The notes: a model not told the origin generated them from the letters alone. 64,000 nucleotides of DNA from VAZQ01 sp963763365 (GCA_963763365.1 CAVXOE010000006.1:1-64000), one strand, 5' to 3'. Shown: positions 8,730 to 18,549, numbered from the stretch's first letter. Translations and numbers: made by a program.

Positions 8730-9601
8730 ATGAGCGAGAGCCCATCAGCCCGCTGCGCCAACGCATGCTCGAAGACATGACCGTGCGCCGGTTCACGCCC
8801 GATACGCAACGCGAGTACATCCGGCCGTCAAGAACTTCGCCATTTTTCTCGACCGCTCCCCCGATACCGCGACGGGGGAAGATCTTCGCCGGTTCCAGCT
8901 GCATCTGGCATCGAGCGGAATGGGCGCGGACCATCAATGCGACCGTGACGGCGCTGCGGTTCTTCTTCCGAGTGACGCTCGATCGGCCAGAGACGACACG
9001 GCATCTGGTGTTCGTGTACGAGCCGCGCAAAGCGCCGGTGCTCTCGAGCCGAGGAAGTGTTGCGCCTGCTGGAGGCGGCACTTCGCCCAAACACAAGGCG
9101 GCGCTCAGCGTCGCCTACGGCGCCGGTCTGCGCGCCATGGAGGTGGTCGCGCTCAAGGTCTGCGATATCGACACCAAGCGCATGATGCTGCGCGTGGAGC
9201 AGGGCAAGGGCCGCAAGGATCGTTTTGCAATGCTGTCGCCACAGCTGCTGGAGCTGCTGCGCGACTGGTGGCGCATGGCACGTCCCCCAGTATGGATGTT
9301 TCCCGGCCGCGACCGCATCAATCCGATGACCACGCGCCAGCTCAACCGCGTCTGCCACATGGCGGCCAAACTGGCCGGGCTGCCCACGTGGGTGGCGCCG
9401 CACACGCTGCGGCACAGTTTTGCCACCCACCTGCTTGAGCAGAGCGTCGACATTCGGGTGATCCAGGTCCTGCTCGGGCACGCCAAGCTCGACACCACGG
9501 CGCGCTATACCCATGTCGCCACCAACATCATCCGTGAGGTGATGAGCCCGCTCGATCGGCTCACGCCACTGGACCGAAGAGAGGACGAGCCGCCGGCGTA
9601 A
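8730..9601 (+). pseudogene. IS91-associated tyrosine recombinase, frameshifted
   Basis: The ATG at 8730 follows CAGGAG, and the original N-terminus MTVRRFTPDTQREYI is readable from 8777. Single-base changes shift the frame near 8830, 8917, 9045 and 9095. Between them the pieces NFAIFLDRSPDTATGEDL, INATVTALRFFFRVTLDRP and AEEVLRLLEAALRP are readable in different frames. The catalytic half from about 9098 is intact: GAGLRAMEVVALKV with the first Arg, HTLRHSFATHLLE with His-x-x-Arg, LLGHAKLDTTARYTHV with the Tyr nucleophile. The family inserts or resolves the element through site-specific strand exchange. As read it cannot make a full protein. Confidence 0.8.
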
Positions 9602-9610
9602 CCGGCGCAC

Positions 9611-10832
9611 ATGCCCCGTCCCGCTCTGGAGGTCGCGGACATCTTCCGCGACCACGGGGCCGCCTGGCGTGAGGCCAACTGCGGCCACGTGAGCCTCGGC
9701 CAATTGAAGGTGATGAGCGCGATCGAGCACTGCCGCACGGCGGCGCTCGGCGGGCATGTCGCGCGCTGCGAGGATTGCGCGCACACGACCATCGCCTACA
9801 ACAGCTGCCGCAACCGGCATTGCCCGAAGTGTCAGGGTCGCCGGCGCGCGCGAGTGGATGGCGGACCGCGAGGCCGAGCTTCTTCCCGTCCCGTACTTCC
9901 ACGTCGTGTTCACGCTGCCGAGCGCGATCGGCGACATCGCCTACCAGAACAAGGCCGTCATCTACGATCTCCTGTTCAAGGCGTCGTCCGAGACGCTCCT
10001 CACGATCGCGGCAGACCCAAAACATCTCGGCGCAAACATCGGCATCACCGCCGTGCTCCATACCTGGGGCTCGGCCATGACCCACCATCCGCATGTCCAT
10101 ATGATCGTGCCGGGCGGTGGGATCTCGGCCGACGGCCAGCACTGGATCGCCGCGAAGCCGACCTTCTTCCTTGCCGGTGCTCGTGCTCTCCAAGTTGTTC
10201 CGCCGCCTCATGCTGGAGAAGCTCGCTCGCCGCGCACGCCGCTGGAAAACTCGAGTTCTACGGCGACTCATGCGCAGCTCGCCGACGCCAAGGCGTTCGC
10301 CAAGTTCCTCGCACCGCTGCGCAAGACCACGCTGGTTCGTCTACGCCAAGCGCCCCTTCGCCGGGCCCGAAAGCCGTGCTCGCCTATCTCGCACGCTACA
10401 CCCACCGGGTCGCCATCTCGAACAGCCGGCTGATCAAGATCGACGCGAAGAGCGTGACATTCAAGGTCAAGAACTATCGCCTCAAAGGCCGCGCCCGCTA
10501 CACCACGATGACGCTCGATGTCGGCGAGTTCATCCGCCGCTTCCTGATCCACGTCCTCCCGAAAGGCTTCCACCGCATCCGCCACTACGGCTTCCTCGCC
10601 AGCACCACAAAGGCCGCGACCCTCGCGCTGGCACGAGCTGATCGCCGGGCGCATCTGCGCACAGCGGACAATCACCAGCTCCGATACCGCCACGGCTGAT
10701 GCCGACAAGCCGATGCGGCACTGTCCTTGCTGCGGTGGCCGCATGCACGTCATCGAGACCTTCGCGCGCGGCGAAACTCCGCACCATCACCCATCGCCCA
10801 GGCCAACAGCGATCAGGATCGACACCTCATGA
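9611..10832 (+). pseudogene. IS91-family transposase, multiply frameshifted
   Basis: The N-terminus is intact and contains a zinc-binding CEDCAHTTIAYNSCRNRHCPKC at 9770-9835, split by my reading as CEDC and CRNRHCPKC. Frame changes follow near 9845, 10175, 10230, 10330, 10365 and 10625. The HUH metal motif HHPHVHMIVPGGG is at about 10083-10121, and the Tyr region LAYLARYTHRVAISNSRL is at about 10380-10430. The last frame runs past the TGA at 10697 to a second CxxC pair (CPCC) and stops at 10830-10832. This would nick and transfer a single strand in rolling-circle transposition, but is now inactive. Confidence 0.8.
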
Positions 10833-11354
10833 GGGCACCGAACGCATCTCAAAATGCCGAATACCGCCATGCTGGTTGACGACCGGCACGGCCGGGCGCG
10901 TCTCGTCGCAACAGCACTCGCCAGAAACAACGTCCTCACCCGATCGACAGCGCAGAGCCGCGATCACATGCCGGAGCGCTCGTTCATCGACGCGGGTGTC
11001 CCACATGCCCCCGGGCCGAGCCATACACACACCGATCCGTGGCGATCAAATCCCCATAGCGATCGCGGCACGATCGCGCTCCACCTCTCGCGGGTTCCTT
11101 CCCTGGAGGCTTTCGGACGACGGCCCCGGTACCCGTCGCATCGTTGTGATGGGCCGTCATCCGAAACCCTTCACAGAACCGGACTCTGAGGGCCGGATAT
11201 TGGGCCCGATCGCTTGCGGAGTGGCGTTTGTGCAACAGCCATCAGAGAAATGCACTCGGCGAGACATTTTAGTTGTGTGAGCACTCATTGCCGTCGCACT
11301 TCTAGGCACAATGGAAGGTCGATAGCTCTAACGGTGCAAGTCGGGGTCGGACCC
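10833..11354. other. right flank of the IS91-type element, no gene
   Basis: About 520 bp with scattered short open frames but no recognisable protein. Some of it is probably the terminal (oriIS/terIS) region of the IS91-like element. The frame of the next gene is open from 11214, but that extension is Arg/Ser/Cys rich and unlike protein. Confidence 0.4.
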
Positions 11355-11960
11355 ATGGCGTGCCTTCCTTTGATCGGACTGTTCGTCGGCTGCAGCATGG
11401 CGGCCGCCACGCCTTCGTCGTTCGACGCCAAGTTCACCGCGCGTGATCGGCGGGAATTGGCGAACCCGCCCTATCAGAACGTGTCGCTCGCGCCGGAACA
11501 TCGGCGTCAGATCGTTCGGTTCCACCGACAAGAGGCACCAGGCTCTATCGTGGTCGACGCCAGCGGCCCCTACGTCTACTACGTGCTGCCGGACGGTAAG
11601 GCTATTCGGTACGGCGCCACTGTAGGCGAGGTTCCACAGGGTTGGTCCGGCGTGGTTACGGTGCAGCGCAAGGCGGAATGGCCGGGCTGGACGCCGACTC
11701 CGGATGAGAAGCGCCGGCTCGGAGCACTTCCGAACTACATGGAAGGTGGCGCGAAAAATCCAATGGGATCGCGCGCCCTCTACCTCTATTCTGGTGACAA
11801 GGACACGCTGTATCGCATCCACGGCACCAACCAGCCCGAATACATCGGACGAGGGGTTTCGTCGGGCTGCATCCGCATGACCAATGAGGATGTGATCGAT
11901 CTCTATACCAAAGTGGAGATCGGCGCCGTTGTGGTGGTGCTCGATCACCGTCGTTCTTGA
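11355..11960 (+). CDS. L,D-transpeptidase (YkuD family), probable lipoprotein
   Basis: A 201-residue peptidoglycan cross-linking enzyme acting in the periplasm. The start at 11355 gives MACLPLIGLFVGCSMAA, a short signal with a lipobox-like FVGC, so Cys13 may be lipidated. The YkuD fold follows: GSIVVDASGPYVYYVLPDGK (residues about 63-82) and the catalytic motif with His156 (YRIHGTNQPE) and Cys172 (GVSSGCIRMTNEDVIDLY). WPGWTPTPDE and KNPMGSRALYLY are typical of the rhizobial ErfK/YbiS branch that makes 3-3 cross-links or anchors proteins. It stands alone, followed by a hairpin at 11982. Confidence 0.9.
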   Translation: MACLPLIGLFVGCSMAAATPSSFDAKFTARDRRELANPPYQNVSLAPEHRRQIVRFHRQEAPGSIVVDASGPYVYYVLPDGKAIRYGATVGEVPQGWSGVVTVQRKAEWPGWTPTPDEKRRLGALPNYMEGGAKNPMGSRALYLYSGDKDTLYRIHGTNQPEYIGRGVSSGCIRMTNEDVIDLYTKVEIGAVVVVLDHRRS

Positions 11961-11981
11961 CCGTTCGTTGATGAGGATGAG

Positions 11982-12005
11982 GCCCCGGCGAGGTTGAGCC
12001 GGGGC
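11982..12005 (+). terminator. GC-rich hairpin after the L,D-transpeptidase gene
   Basis: GCCCCGGC and GCCGGGGC form a perfect 8-bp stem around GAGGTTGA, 21 bases after the stop codon. There is no T-run, so it may be a weak or Rho-aided terminator, or only an RNA-stabilising hairpin. Confidence 0.4.
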
Positions 12006-12035
12006 GCCCGCGCGCCGATCGTTGCGTGCGCATTG

Positions 12036-12191
12036 GTGGGCACAATAAGCGCAGCGCATTGCGCCGCGCCGGTGCGAAAGCCGCGCGACGCCGACGCTTC
12101 CCGTCAAACGCTCCGCCCGCCTTGCGACCTGCGTCAAAGAGCGACCTCGGCCAGAGATGCGGCGCAATGCGCTCCGCTTATTGCGCCCTAC
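12036..12191. repeat. dispersed inverted repeat (GCGCAATAAGC type)
   Basis: The arms GGCACAATAAGCGCAGCGCA and, inverted, GCGCAATGCGCTCCGCTTAT face each other across about 90 bp. It resembles repeats scattered in Bradyrhizobium-like genomes. The right arm reaches into the last codons of the glutathione transferase gene and supplies its TAA stop at 12178-12180. Confidence 0.65.
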
Positions 12192-13062
12192 GACCTTGTC
12201 CCGTCTTCGTCTCGAAATCGCCGGCGTCATGGCGCTCGTGCAATTGCCCTTCGAGCGGTCCGCTGGCGCGGTTGACCATCCGCCCGCGCTTGACGGCTGG
12301 GCGCCCCTCGATTTCGTTCTTCCAGCGCGTCAGGTTCTTGTAGTCGTGCGTCTGCAGGAATTTGCGCGGGTCGTTGTAGGAGGCGCCGTTCAGCATGCCG
12401 TTGCCGTACCACGGCCAGATCGCCATATCGGCGATCGTATATTCGTCGCCGGCGATGAATCGGTTGCCCGCAAGTTGCCGCTCCAGCACGTCGAGTTGGC
12501 GCTTCACCTCCATTGTAAAACGGTCGATGGCGTATTTGATCTTCACCGGAGCATAGGCATAGAAATGCCCGAAGCCGCCGCCGAGATAGGGCGTTGAACC
12601 CATCTGCCAGAACAGCCAGTTCAGCGCCTCGGTGCGTTTGCCGCGATCCTTCGGCAGGAAGGCGCCGAATTTATCCGCCAGGTAAAGCAGAATGGCGCCG
12701 GATTCGAACACGCGTTGCGGCGTCTGCTCGCCATAGTCCATGAGCGCCGGGATTTTGGAATTCGGGTTCACCCCGACAAATCCGCTACCAAACTGGTCAC
12801 CCTCACCGATCCGGATCAGCCAAGCGTCATATTCCGCTCCGCTATGACCGGCGGCCAGCAATTCCTCCAGCATGATTGTAACCTTGACGCCATTAGGCGT
12901 CGCTAGTGAATAGAGCTGAAGCGGATGCTTTCCGCGCGGCAACTCCTTCTCATGCGTCGCGCCCGCGATCGGGCGATTGGTATTGCTGTAGCGCCAATTG
13001 GGACTGTCGTCCTTCTCCCAGACCCAGACTTCCGGCGGCGCGTATTCAGGTGTGTCGGTCAT
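12178..13062 (-). CDS. yghU: YghU-type glutathione S-transferase (disulfide-bond reductase)
   Basis: A 294-residue cytosolic enzyme of the YghU/YfcG group, which reduces disulfides and peroxides with two bound glutathiones. Seen: the thioredoxin-like N-domain with LYSLATPNGVKVTIMLEEL (about residues 48-66), NPNSKIPALMD and FESGAILLYLADKFG, and the helical C-domain with FIAGDEYTIADMAIWPWYG. Length matches the usual 285-295 residues. The ATG at 13062 (MTDTPEYAPPEVW) is chosen over an upstream start because family members begin here. The last residues, KTGQGRRAQ, are encoded by a dispersed repeat that seems to have replaced the original end. Monocistronic. Confidence 0.92.
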   Translation of the reverse strand: MTDTPEYAPPEVWVWEKDDSPNWRYSNTNRPIAGATHEKELPRGKHPLQLYSLATPNGVKVTIMLEELLAAGHSGAEYDAWLIRIGEGDQFGSGFVGVNPNSKIPALMDYGEQTPQRVFESGAILLYLADKFGAFLPKDRGKRTEALNWLFWQMGSTPYLGGGFGHFYAYAPVKIKYAIDRFTMEVKRQLDVLERQLAGNRFIAGDEYTIADMAIWPWYGNGMLNGASYNDPRKFLQTHDYKNLTRWKNEIEGRPAVKRGRMVNRASGPLEGQLHERHDAGDFETKTGQGRRAQ

Positions 13063-13181
13063 GTTGGGCTCGCGTCTGTCGCTCGATAGGCTGGCCGAAT
13101 GAATAGAGCGGATTACCAATAACGCGCAACACCTTGGCGCTAACTTAAACGTCCGCCTTGGTTCATTTGCGTCGCAGTCGA

Positions 13182-14261
13182 TCAGAACGAGGTACCAACC
13201 AATTCGCTCATCAACGAACCATTCTTGTGGGCCCAGGGGATCGGCGGCAGGTTCGGCATTTCAGATAGCGGTGTCATTCTCGAAAGCATCACTCTGCCGG
13301 GAAACCGTGCGAGGAAATCCTTGTTCATCCCGCCGTCCAGTCCGCTGTAGATCGGGGCGGCCGGCACGTTGCCTTCGAGCAATTTCGCGTATTCGAGCTC
13401 GTCGGCGTGTTGTTTCTCCAGCGCCCGCTGCGCGATTTTCGGATTGACGACAAAGGCGGGGCATTTATCGGTGGGATTGAACGCAAGCGGCTTCCCTGAA
13501 TTCGCCGGAGCCTGCGCGTCGAACACATAGCGGCGGTCGCACACATCCACCTTGGGCTCGAGCTGCGTTGTCTCGAAGTGATCGTTGCCGATCTTGAGCA
13601 TCTTCCAGAACGCCAGGTTCGGATTATTGCGATGCCGCGCCAGATTCGCCGGCGTCAGGCGGAACGGATAGGCCTGGACCTGGAATGACGGCCGGCCGAG
13701 GAGCGAGTCGCGCGCCAGCGAATAGACCTCGCTGATCTGCTCGTCGGTCATGGCGTAGCAACCGCTCGACCAGCAGTCGCCGTGGATCATGAGAAAGGTG
13801 CCGTCGCGGTTGTTCGCCTTGTCGAAGCTGTTGGGAAAGCCAGTGTTGATCGCAAGATAGAAGCTGGAGTTGGGATTCATCAACCCGGGCGTAATCGTAT
13901 AGAACCCTTCCGGAGTCTGACGGTCGCCCTCCTGGAGCTTCGGCCCAAGATCGCCCGACCACCGGCAGACCGGATAGGTCTTGAGGATCTGGTAACGGCC
14001 GGCGGTGTCCTGTTTCCAGACTTCGAGCTCCGCCTCTTCCTTGAAAACGCGCACAAGGATCGGGGAGGTTTTTGGCATCTTCTTTTCCCGGAGCAGCGAC
14101 AGCAACTCGGGCGGCAGCTCCTTTGTCGCCTTGGCGGGCAGCTTGGGGATTTTTTCGCTGCTTTTTTCGGTACTTGTTTCGCCAAGGCACGTGACCGGCG
14201 TCAACGCGGCGGCAAGAGCCGCCGTCAGCACAAGCGCACGCAGTACCGTGGCACGGATCAT
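13182..14261 (-). CDS. YafK-like murein L,D-transpeptidase
   Basis: A 359-residue exported peptidoglycan L,D-transpeptidase-family protein. The ATG at 14261 gives a signal peptide (MIRATVLRALVLTAALAAAL). A Lys/Glu-rich linker follows, then SPILVRVFKEEAELEVWKQD (about 66-85), CRWSGDLGPKLQEGDRQTPE and the catalytic motif with His160 and Cys168 (LMIHGDCWSSGCYAMTDEQI). The YafK/DpaA branch includes enzymes that release Braun-type links rather than form them, so synthesis or hydrolysis cannot be told apart here. A close paralog lies at 39291. Flanked by a glutathione transferase and a broken Bug gene; monocistronic. Confidence 0.88.
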   Translation of the reverse strand: MIRATVLRALVLTAALAAALTPVTCLGETSTEKSSEKIPKLPAKATKELPPELLSLLREKKMPKTSPILVRVFKEEAELEVWKQDTAGRYQILKTYPVCRWSGDLGPKLQEGDRQTPEGFYTITPGLMNPNSSFYLAINTGFPNSFDKANNRDGTFLMIHGDCWSSGCYAMTDEQISEVYSLARDSLLGRPSFQVQAYPFRLTPANLARHRNNPNLAFWKMLKIGNDHFETTQLEPKVDVCDRRYVFDAQAPANSGKPLAFNPTDKCPAFVVNPKIAQRALEKQHADELEYAKLLEGNVPAAPIYSGLDGGMNKDFLARFPGRVMLSRMTPLSEMPNLPPIPWAHKNGSLMSELVGTSF

Positions 14262-14416
14262 TGCTGTACCCCCGTCGTGGAAACCTGCCTGTCTGAATCC
14301 ATGTCGTCGGTGGCTTTCGTAGGGCAAATCCAGAGCAGGATCTCCAAATGCTGCCCGGGTACGCTCACGAACGGGAATGCTACCGGCAGTCGGCGCCTCG
14401 GCTCGCTCAACCTAGG

Positions 14417-15410
14417 CTATTCCAGCTTGATCTTCGCCGCGCGGATGACGTCGCCATAGAGCTTGGTCTCCGCCTCGAGCCGCCGCGCGAACTCGCCCGG
14501 CCCGGCGTATTCGATCTGCACGAACAGCGCCTTCAAGCGTTCGCGCACGGCGTCGTCTTCGCTGGCCGATTTCATCTCCTGCGCCAGGCTCGCGATGACC
14601 GGCTGCGGCGTACCCGCGCGCGCCATCAGCCCCCACCATGGCTCCATGGTGGCGCCGGCATAACCAAGCTCGGCGAATGTCGGCACGTCGGGAAAGTCGG
14701 CCTTGCGCTGTGCCGAGGAAACGGCGATCGCACGCAAGGTCCCCTGCTTCAGTGCGCCCGCGATCGAAGCCGTGCTGAGCGCCGCGAAGTCGATCTGCGA
14801 GCCGAGCAGCGCGGTAATCACCTCGCCGCCGCCGCGAAACGGCACGTGCACCATCTGGATGCCGGCCGCGCGCGCGACCGCTTCGGCGGCAAGGTGCAAC
14901 TCGGTGCCGACGCCCGATGTGCCATAAGTCAGCTTGCCCGGCTCGTCCTTGGCGCGCTCTGACGATATCGGCCAGCGACTTGAGCGGCGACTGCGCGTTT
15001 ACCACCAGCCAGACCGGCTGCACGGCGGCGAGCGCCACCGGGACGAAGTCCTTGGCCGGATCGTATTGCACCTTGTCGTTCAGCAGCGGCGCGATGGTGA
15101 TCGGCGCGGCGGTGGTGAACATCAGCGTGTAGCCGTCGGCGGGCGCGCGGGCGAACGCCGTCGCGGCGATCTGGCCGGCCGCGCCGCCGCGGTTCTCGAC
15201 CGTGAACGATTGGCCCAAGCGCTGCTGCAGGCGATCCATGAACACGCGGGCCACGACGTCGGTCGCGCCGCCCGCGCCGAACGGCACAAGACCCTGACCG
15301 GCGCTGCCGGATAGGTTTGCGCGCCGGCAACCGCCGCCGCCAGCAGGCTAACCGTCAGTGCACCGGCGATCGCGGCGCCCCAACGTTGTCCGCGCAACAG
15401 TGTTTCGCAT
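14417..15410 (-). pseudogene. Bug/TctC-family binding protein, three apparent frameshifts
   Basis: Pieces in different frames make one binding protein. An ATG at 15410 after GGAGG is followed, in another frame, by the signal GAAIAGALTVSLLAAAVAGA and QTYPAAPVRVL. After a shift near 15295 comes VPFGAGGATDVVARVFMDRL and VENRGGAAGQIAA. After a shift near 14965 comes KLTYGTSGVGTELHLAAEAV and the C-terminal lobe to 14417 (TAG stop). Each shift is one base, so sequencing error is possible, but three in one gene favour decay. The family is the same as the genes at 5396 and 30084. Confidence 0.75.
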
Positions 15411-15495
15411 GGCCAATCCTCCCCAACGTGTTCATCGTTATCGTTGCGGGGAGTGTAGCGCGAAGCTGCCGACGTGCGGCAAGTGTTTGCTTTGC

Positions 15496-17325
15496 CTAGC
15501 GCTGCCAGCGCAGTCCGACGAGGTACACGTTGGCCGAATAGTCCTGGCCGGGCTGGTTGGAGTCGCGCCACTCGTTGCGGTACTCGGCGCGGGCCCACCA
15601 GTCGCGCGTGAGCATGTAGCTGAGCTGCGCGGCTGCGCTGTAGCGGATGTCGACGCGCGGCGAGCCGACATACACATCCGTGCCGCGCATGAAGCGCAGC
15701 GTGCCGATCAGCCAGCGGCGGAATGCGTGGTCGACCTGTCCGGTATATTCGCGCGTCAGCACGCCCGAGACGCCGGAGAGCGTCGTCTCGCTCACGGTCG
15801 TCACCGCGGTGAAGCGCAGCGTGGTGAGCGCGCTCGCGGTAAAGATCAGCGACGCATCGATCAGATAGGCGCCGAAGCTCGGCAGTTGCGGATCGTCGTA
15901 GTGGCGGCGGATGTATCCCGCGGACGCCTCGCCGGTGAGCTTCTGCGTCAGCTCGAAGGCGGTTCCAAACTTGCCGCTGATCCCCTGCGAATTGCGATTG
16001 TCGCCGCCGGCGTCGACGCCGAGGTCGTAGACGCGGCTGTCGGCCGTCCATTCGCTGAACGGCCGCAGCCCGGGGCTGATCTCGTAGGTCGCGCGGCCGG
16101 TCGTGAAGAAGCGGTTGAAGTTGCGGTCGGCGTTGCTCGACACCTCGCCGTCGTCGAAATGCGAGTCCGTGTAGGTGGTGCGGTCGGCACCGCCCTTGAG
16201 CGACAGATCGAGGTGATTGATCCGCTGCCCGAGCCCGCCGGTGAAGCCGAGCTGGTGGTAGATCGGATACCAGAGCAGGTTGGCCTGGATGTTCGGGCTG
16301 CCGGGCGAGTCGGTGCCGAGATAATAACGGCCTTCGAGATCGATGCGGGTGAGCGCGGTCACGTCGATGCGGCCGTTGACCTTGGCATCGACCAGCGGCC
16401 GGTTGAGCTGGTTCGCGGTGTCGTAATCCGTGTAGCTGCCGCGCAGCGTGGCTGTGAGCTCATGCCGCGACCAGTCCGAATTGACCAGCAGTTGCGGCGC
16501 GACGATCGAATACCACGAGCCGGACGCCGGCATCGTGCGCGCCGGATTGGTGTCGTAGCCGCGCGTCAGCTCGACGGCGGGACGAAACAGGAAGCTGCCG
16601 TACTGCACGCCGAGCGCTTCGAACGGCCGAAGCTCCTGCAGCGCCCAGCGGCGCGGGGGGAGCACGACGGTCGTATCGGGCGGGACAACCGGCGGCGACG
16701 CGGGCTCGAGCGCCACCGGTACGCTCGACCGCGGCGGGCTGCGCGCCGGCCGAGCGACCGGGTCGGGCAGCAGCGGGTTAGGCTCGGGCTGCGCGATCTG
16801 CGGAATGACGATGGTCGGCCCGGCTGGCTTCGCGGGTGCCGGCGGAGTCGGAATACCGTCGTCGGCTGGCGGCTGCGTGCCGTTGGCCGGAGGCCTCGTG
16901 CCATTGACGAGCCTGCCCCTGGGCGTGGCCTTGGTCCGGCGCGGTGCACCGGTCGAATCGAAACCGGTGGTCCCCGCCCCCGCCGCCGGCTGATATCGGT
17001 AGTTTGGCACCGCGGTGGTGAAGCGCGAGGTTTCGCTCCCGCGCGGCGCGTCGGTGTTGAAGCGCGGCGGATTGCGTGGATCGCCGTCGAGCGCGGGACG
17101 CAGGAGGGAATCGGAACCGCCGGCGCTCTGCGCGTGCGCACGCTCCGCCGCAAACGCAAGCGCCGCCAGCAGCGCAAGTGCGCCGAGCAATAGCAAGAGC
17201 GATGGTTGACGACCGCGCAGCAACTGGCCTTCCTCGCGTCCCGGGCTCGCGCTGCCCACGTGCCTCCGCCCGAACGTCGGAAATCGTTTTGAGATCAGAA
17301 TCTTGAAACCGATATCCCGCGCCAC
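15496..17325 (-). CDS. outer-membrane beta-barrel porin (BBP2-like)
   Basis: A 609-residue protein with an N-terminal hydrophobic signal (LLLLLGALALLAALAFAAE, ending RAHAQ). A long Pro/Arg/Thr-rich low-complexity region (about 65-210) precedes a C-terminal barrel starting near FEALGVQYGSFLFRPAVELT. The barrel shows alternating strands, many Tyr/Trp/Arg, and ends in LVGLRWQR with an aromatic near the C-terminus. This matches the 'putative beta-barrel porin 2' family of Rhizobiales. Cargo is unknown. The signal is preceded by about 40 polar residues, so the true start may lie downstream of 17325. Divergent from kdsD. Confidence 0.82.
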   Translation of the reverse strand: MARDIGFKILISKRFPTFGRRHVGSASPGREEGQLLRGRQPSLLLLLGALALLAALAFAAERAHAQSAGGSDSLLRPALDGDPRNPPRFNTDAPRGSETSRFTTAVPNYRYQPAAGAGTTGFDSTGAPRRTKATPRGRLVNGTRPPANGTQPPADDGIPTPPAPAKPAGPTIVIPQIAQPEPNPLLPDPVARPARSPPRSSVPVALEPASPPVVPPDTTVVLPPRRWALQELRPFEALGVQYGSFLFRPAVELTRGYDTNPARTMPASGSWYSIVAPQLLVNSDWSRHELTATLRGSYTDYDTANQLNRPLVDAKVNGRIDVTALTRIDLEGRYYLGTDSPGSPNIQANLLWYPIYHQLGFTGGLGQRINHLDLSLKGGADRTTYTDSHFDDGEVSSNADRNFNRFFTTGRATYEISPGLRPFSEWTADSRVYDLGVDAGGDNRNSQGISGKFGTAFELTQKLTGEASAGYIRRHYDDPQLPSFGAYLIDASLIFTASALTTLRFTAVTTVSETTLSGVSGVLTREYTGQVDHAFRRWLIGTLRFMRGTDVYVGSPRVDIRYSAAAQLSYMLTRDWWARAEYRNEWRDSNQPGQDYSANVYLVGLRWQR

Positions 17326-17493
17326 GGCCGCGCGCCGGTGATGGGCCCGTCACCGGCCGATAGCCGTTGGTTAACGAAACTAGAACGGTTATGGTTAACG
17401 AGGCGTTGATCGCGACCCGCCAGGGGTCCTTTCCTCCGCGGATCGTGCTATTTGAGCGGGTCCGACCGGAACCGGGGCCCGTCCTTTAAACTC

Positions 17494-18507
17494 ATGGCCA
17501 AGACCAAGCCTTTGCGCACCGAAAGACCGACCAGCACGCGCGGCGGCGAGCTTGTCGCCTCGGCCCTGCGCACACTCGAAGCGGGAGCCGGTGGGATCAC
17601 GGCGCTTTCCGAGGCGGTCGGCAACGGCCTGGGCACTTCCTTTATCGCGGCCGCCGACCTCATCCGGGGGGCGCGCGGCCGGGTGATCGTCACCGGCATG
17701 GGCAAATCCGGCCATGTCGGCCGCAAGATCGCCGCCACGCTGGCCTCGACCGGCACACCCGCGCTTTTCGTCCATCCGGGTGAAGCAAGTCACGGCGACC
17801 TCGGCATGATCACCGACGACGACGTGATCATGGCGTTGTCCTGGTCCGGCGAGACCGCCGAACTCAAACACCTGATCGACTATTCGCGCCGGTTCAACAT
17901 CGGCCTCATCGCCGTCACGGCCGCCGCCGACAGCACACTCGGGCGGGCGGCGGACGTCACGCTCGCTTTGCCGCAGGCGCGCGAAGCCTGTCCGCACAAT
18001 CTCGCGCCCACCACCTCGACACTGATGCAGGCGGCGCTCGGCGATGCGCTCGCGGTCGCGCTCTTGGAGAGCCGCGGCTTCACGGCGGTCGATTTCGGCA
18101 AGTTCCATCCGGGCGGGCGGCTCGGCGCCATGCTCAAGTTCGTCAGCGACCTGATGCACAGCGGCGATGCCATTCCGCTGGTCGCGCTCGGTACGCGCAT
18201 GGCGGACGCGGTGGTCGAGATGTCGACCAAGGGCTTCGGCTGCGTCGGCGTGACTGACGCCAAGGGCAAGCTCACCGGCATCGTCACCGACGGCGACCTG
18301 CGCCGCCACATGCGTCCCGGCCTGCTCGAACAGCGGGTCGACGAAGTCATGACGCGGTCGCCGAAGACGGTACGGCCCGATCAGCTTGCGAGCGAGGCGC
18401 TGGAGATCATCAATTCCTCCAAGATTACGGCGCTGATCGTCGCGGATGCCGGCAAGCCGGTCGGCATCGTCAACGTGCACGATCTGCTGCGCGCCGGCGT
18501 GGCGTAG
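17494..18507 (+). CDS. kdsD: arabinose-5-phosphate isomerase (KdsD/GutQ family)
   Basis: A 337-residue cytosolic isomerase that interconverts ribulose-5-phosphate and arabinose-5-phosphate, the first step to Kdo of lipopolysaccharide. The SIS domain shows RVIVTGMGKSGHVGRKIAATL, ASHGDLGMI and ALSWSGETAELKHLIDYSRR. A CBS pair follows, with FGCVGVTDAKGKLTGIVTDGDLRR and the second half SKITALIVADAGKPVGIVNVHDLLR. The ATG at 17494 is preferred to an upstream TTG at 17452. Length is the usual ~320-340 residues. The gene is monocistronic, upstream of a dispersed repeat and a candidate sRNA. Confidence 0.94.
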   Translation: MAKTKPLRTERPTSTRGGELVASALRTLEAGAGGITALSEAVGNGLGTSFIAAADLIRGARGRVIVTGMGKSGHVGRKIAATLASTGTPALFVHPGEASHGDLGMITDDDVIMALSWSGETAELKHLIDYSRRFNIGLIAVTAAADSTLGRAADVTLALPQAREACPHNLAPTTSTLMQAALGDALAVALLESRGFTAVDFGKFHPGGRLGAMLKFVSDLMHSGDAIPLVALGTRMADAVVEMSTKGFGCVGVTDAKGKLTGIVTDGDLRRHMRPGLLEQRVDEVMTRSPKTVRPDQLASEALEIINSSKITALIVADAGKPVGIVNVHDLLRAGVA

Positions 18508-18549
18508 CAACTCAGACCGCGACCGTTTGCACTCTCTTGACGGAGTTCG

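Larger units (their letters stand above)
8604..10832 (+). mobile_element. IS91-type element with companion tyrosine recombinase, decayed
   Basis: Two adjacent plus-strand remnants, a tyrosine recombinase and an HUH (Y2) transposase nine bases apart, form the gene pair of a subgroup of IS91-like rolling-circle elements. Both carry several frameshifts. Left and right termini could not be fixed: the left boundary given is the intron insertion point and the right is the transposase stop. The real element may extend to about 11190. Confidence 0.65.

Noticed and set aside
8604..11354. Integrative element or prophage based on the tyrosine recombinase
   Set aside because: The recombinase is the IS91 companion type, no phage genes or att repeats are seen, and both genes are broken.
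14417..15410. Two separate adjacent Bug-type genes
   Set aside because: The pieces are consecutive parts of one protein in different frames.
15358..17193. Long plus-strand open frame opposite the porin gene
   Set aside because: Shadow of the porin in GC-rich DNA; the minus-strand protein has a signal peptide and beta-strand pattern.
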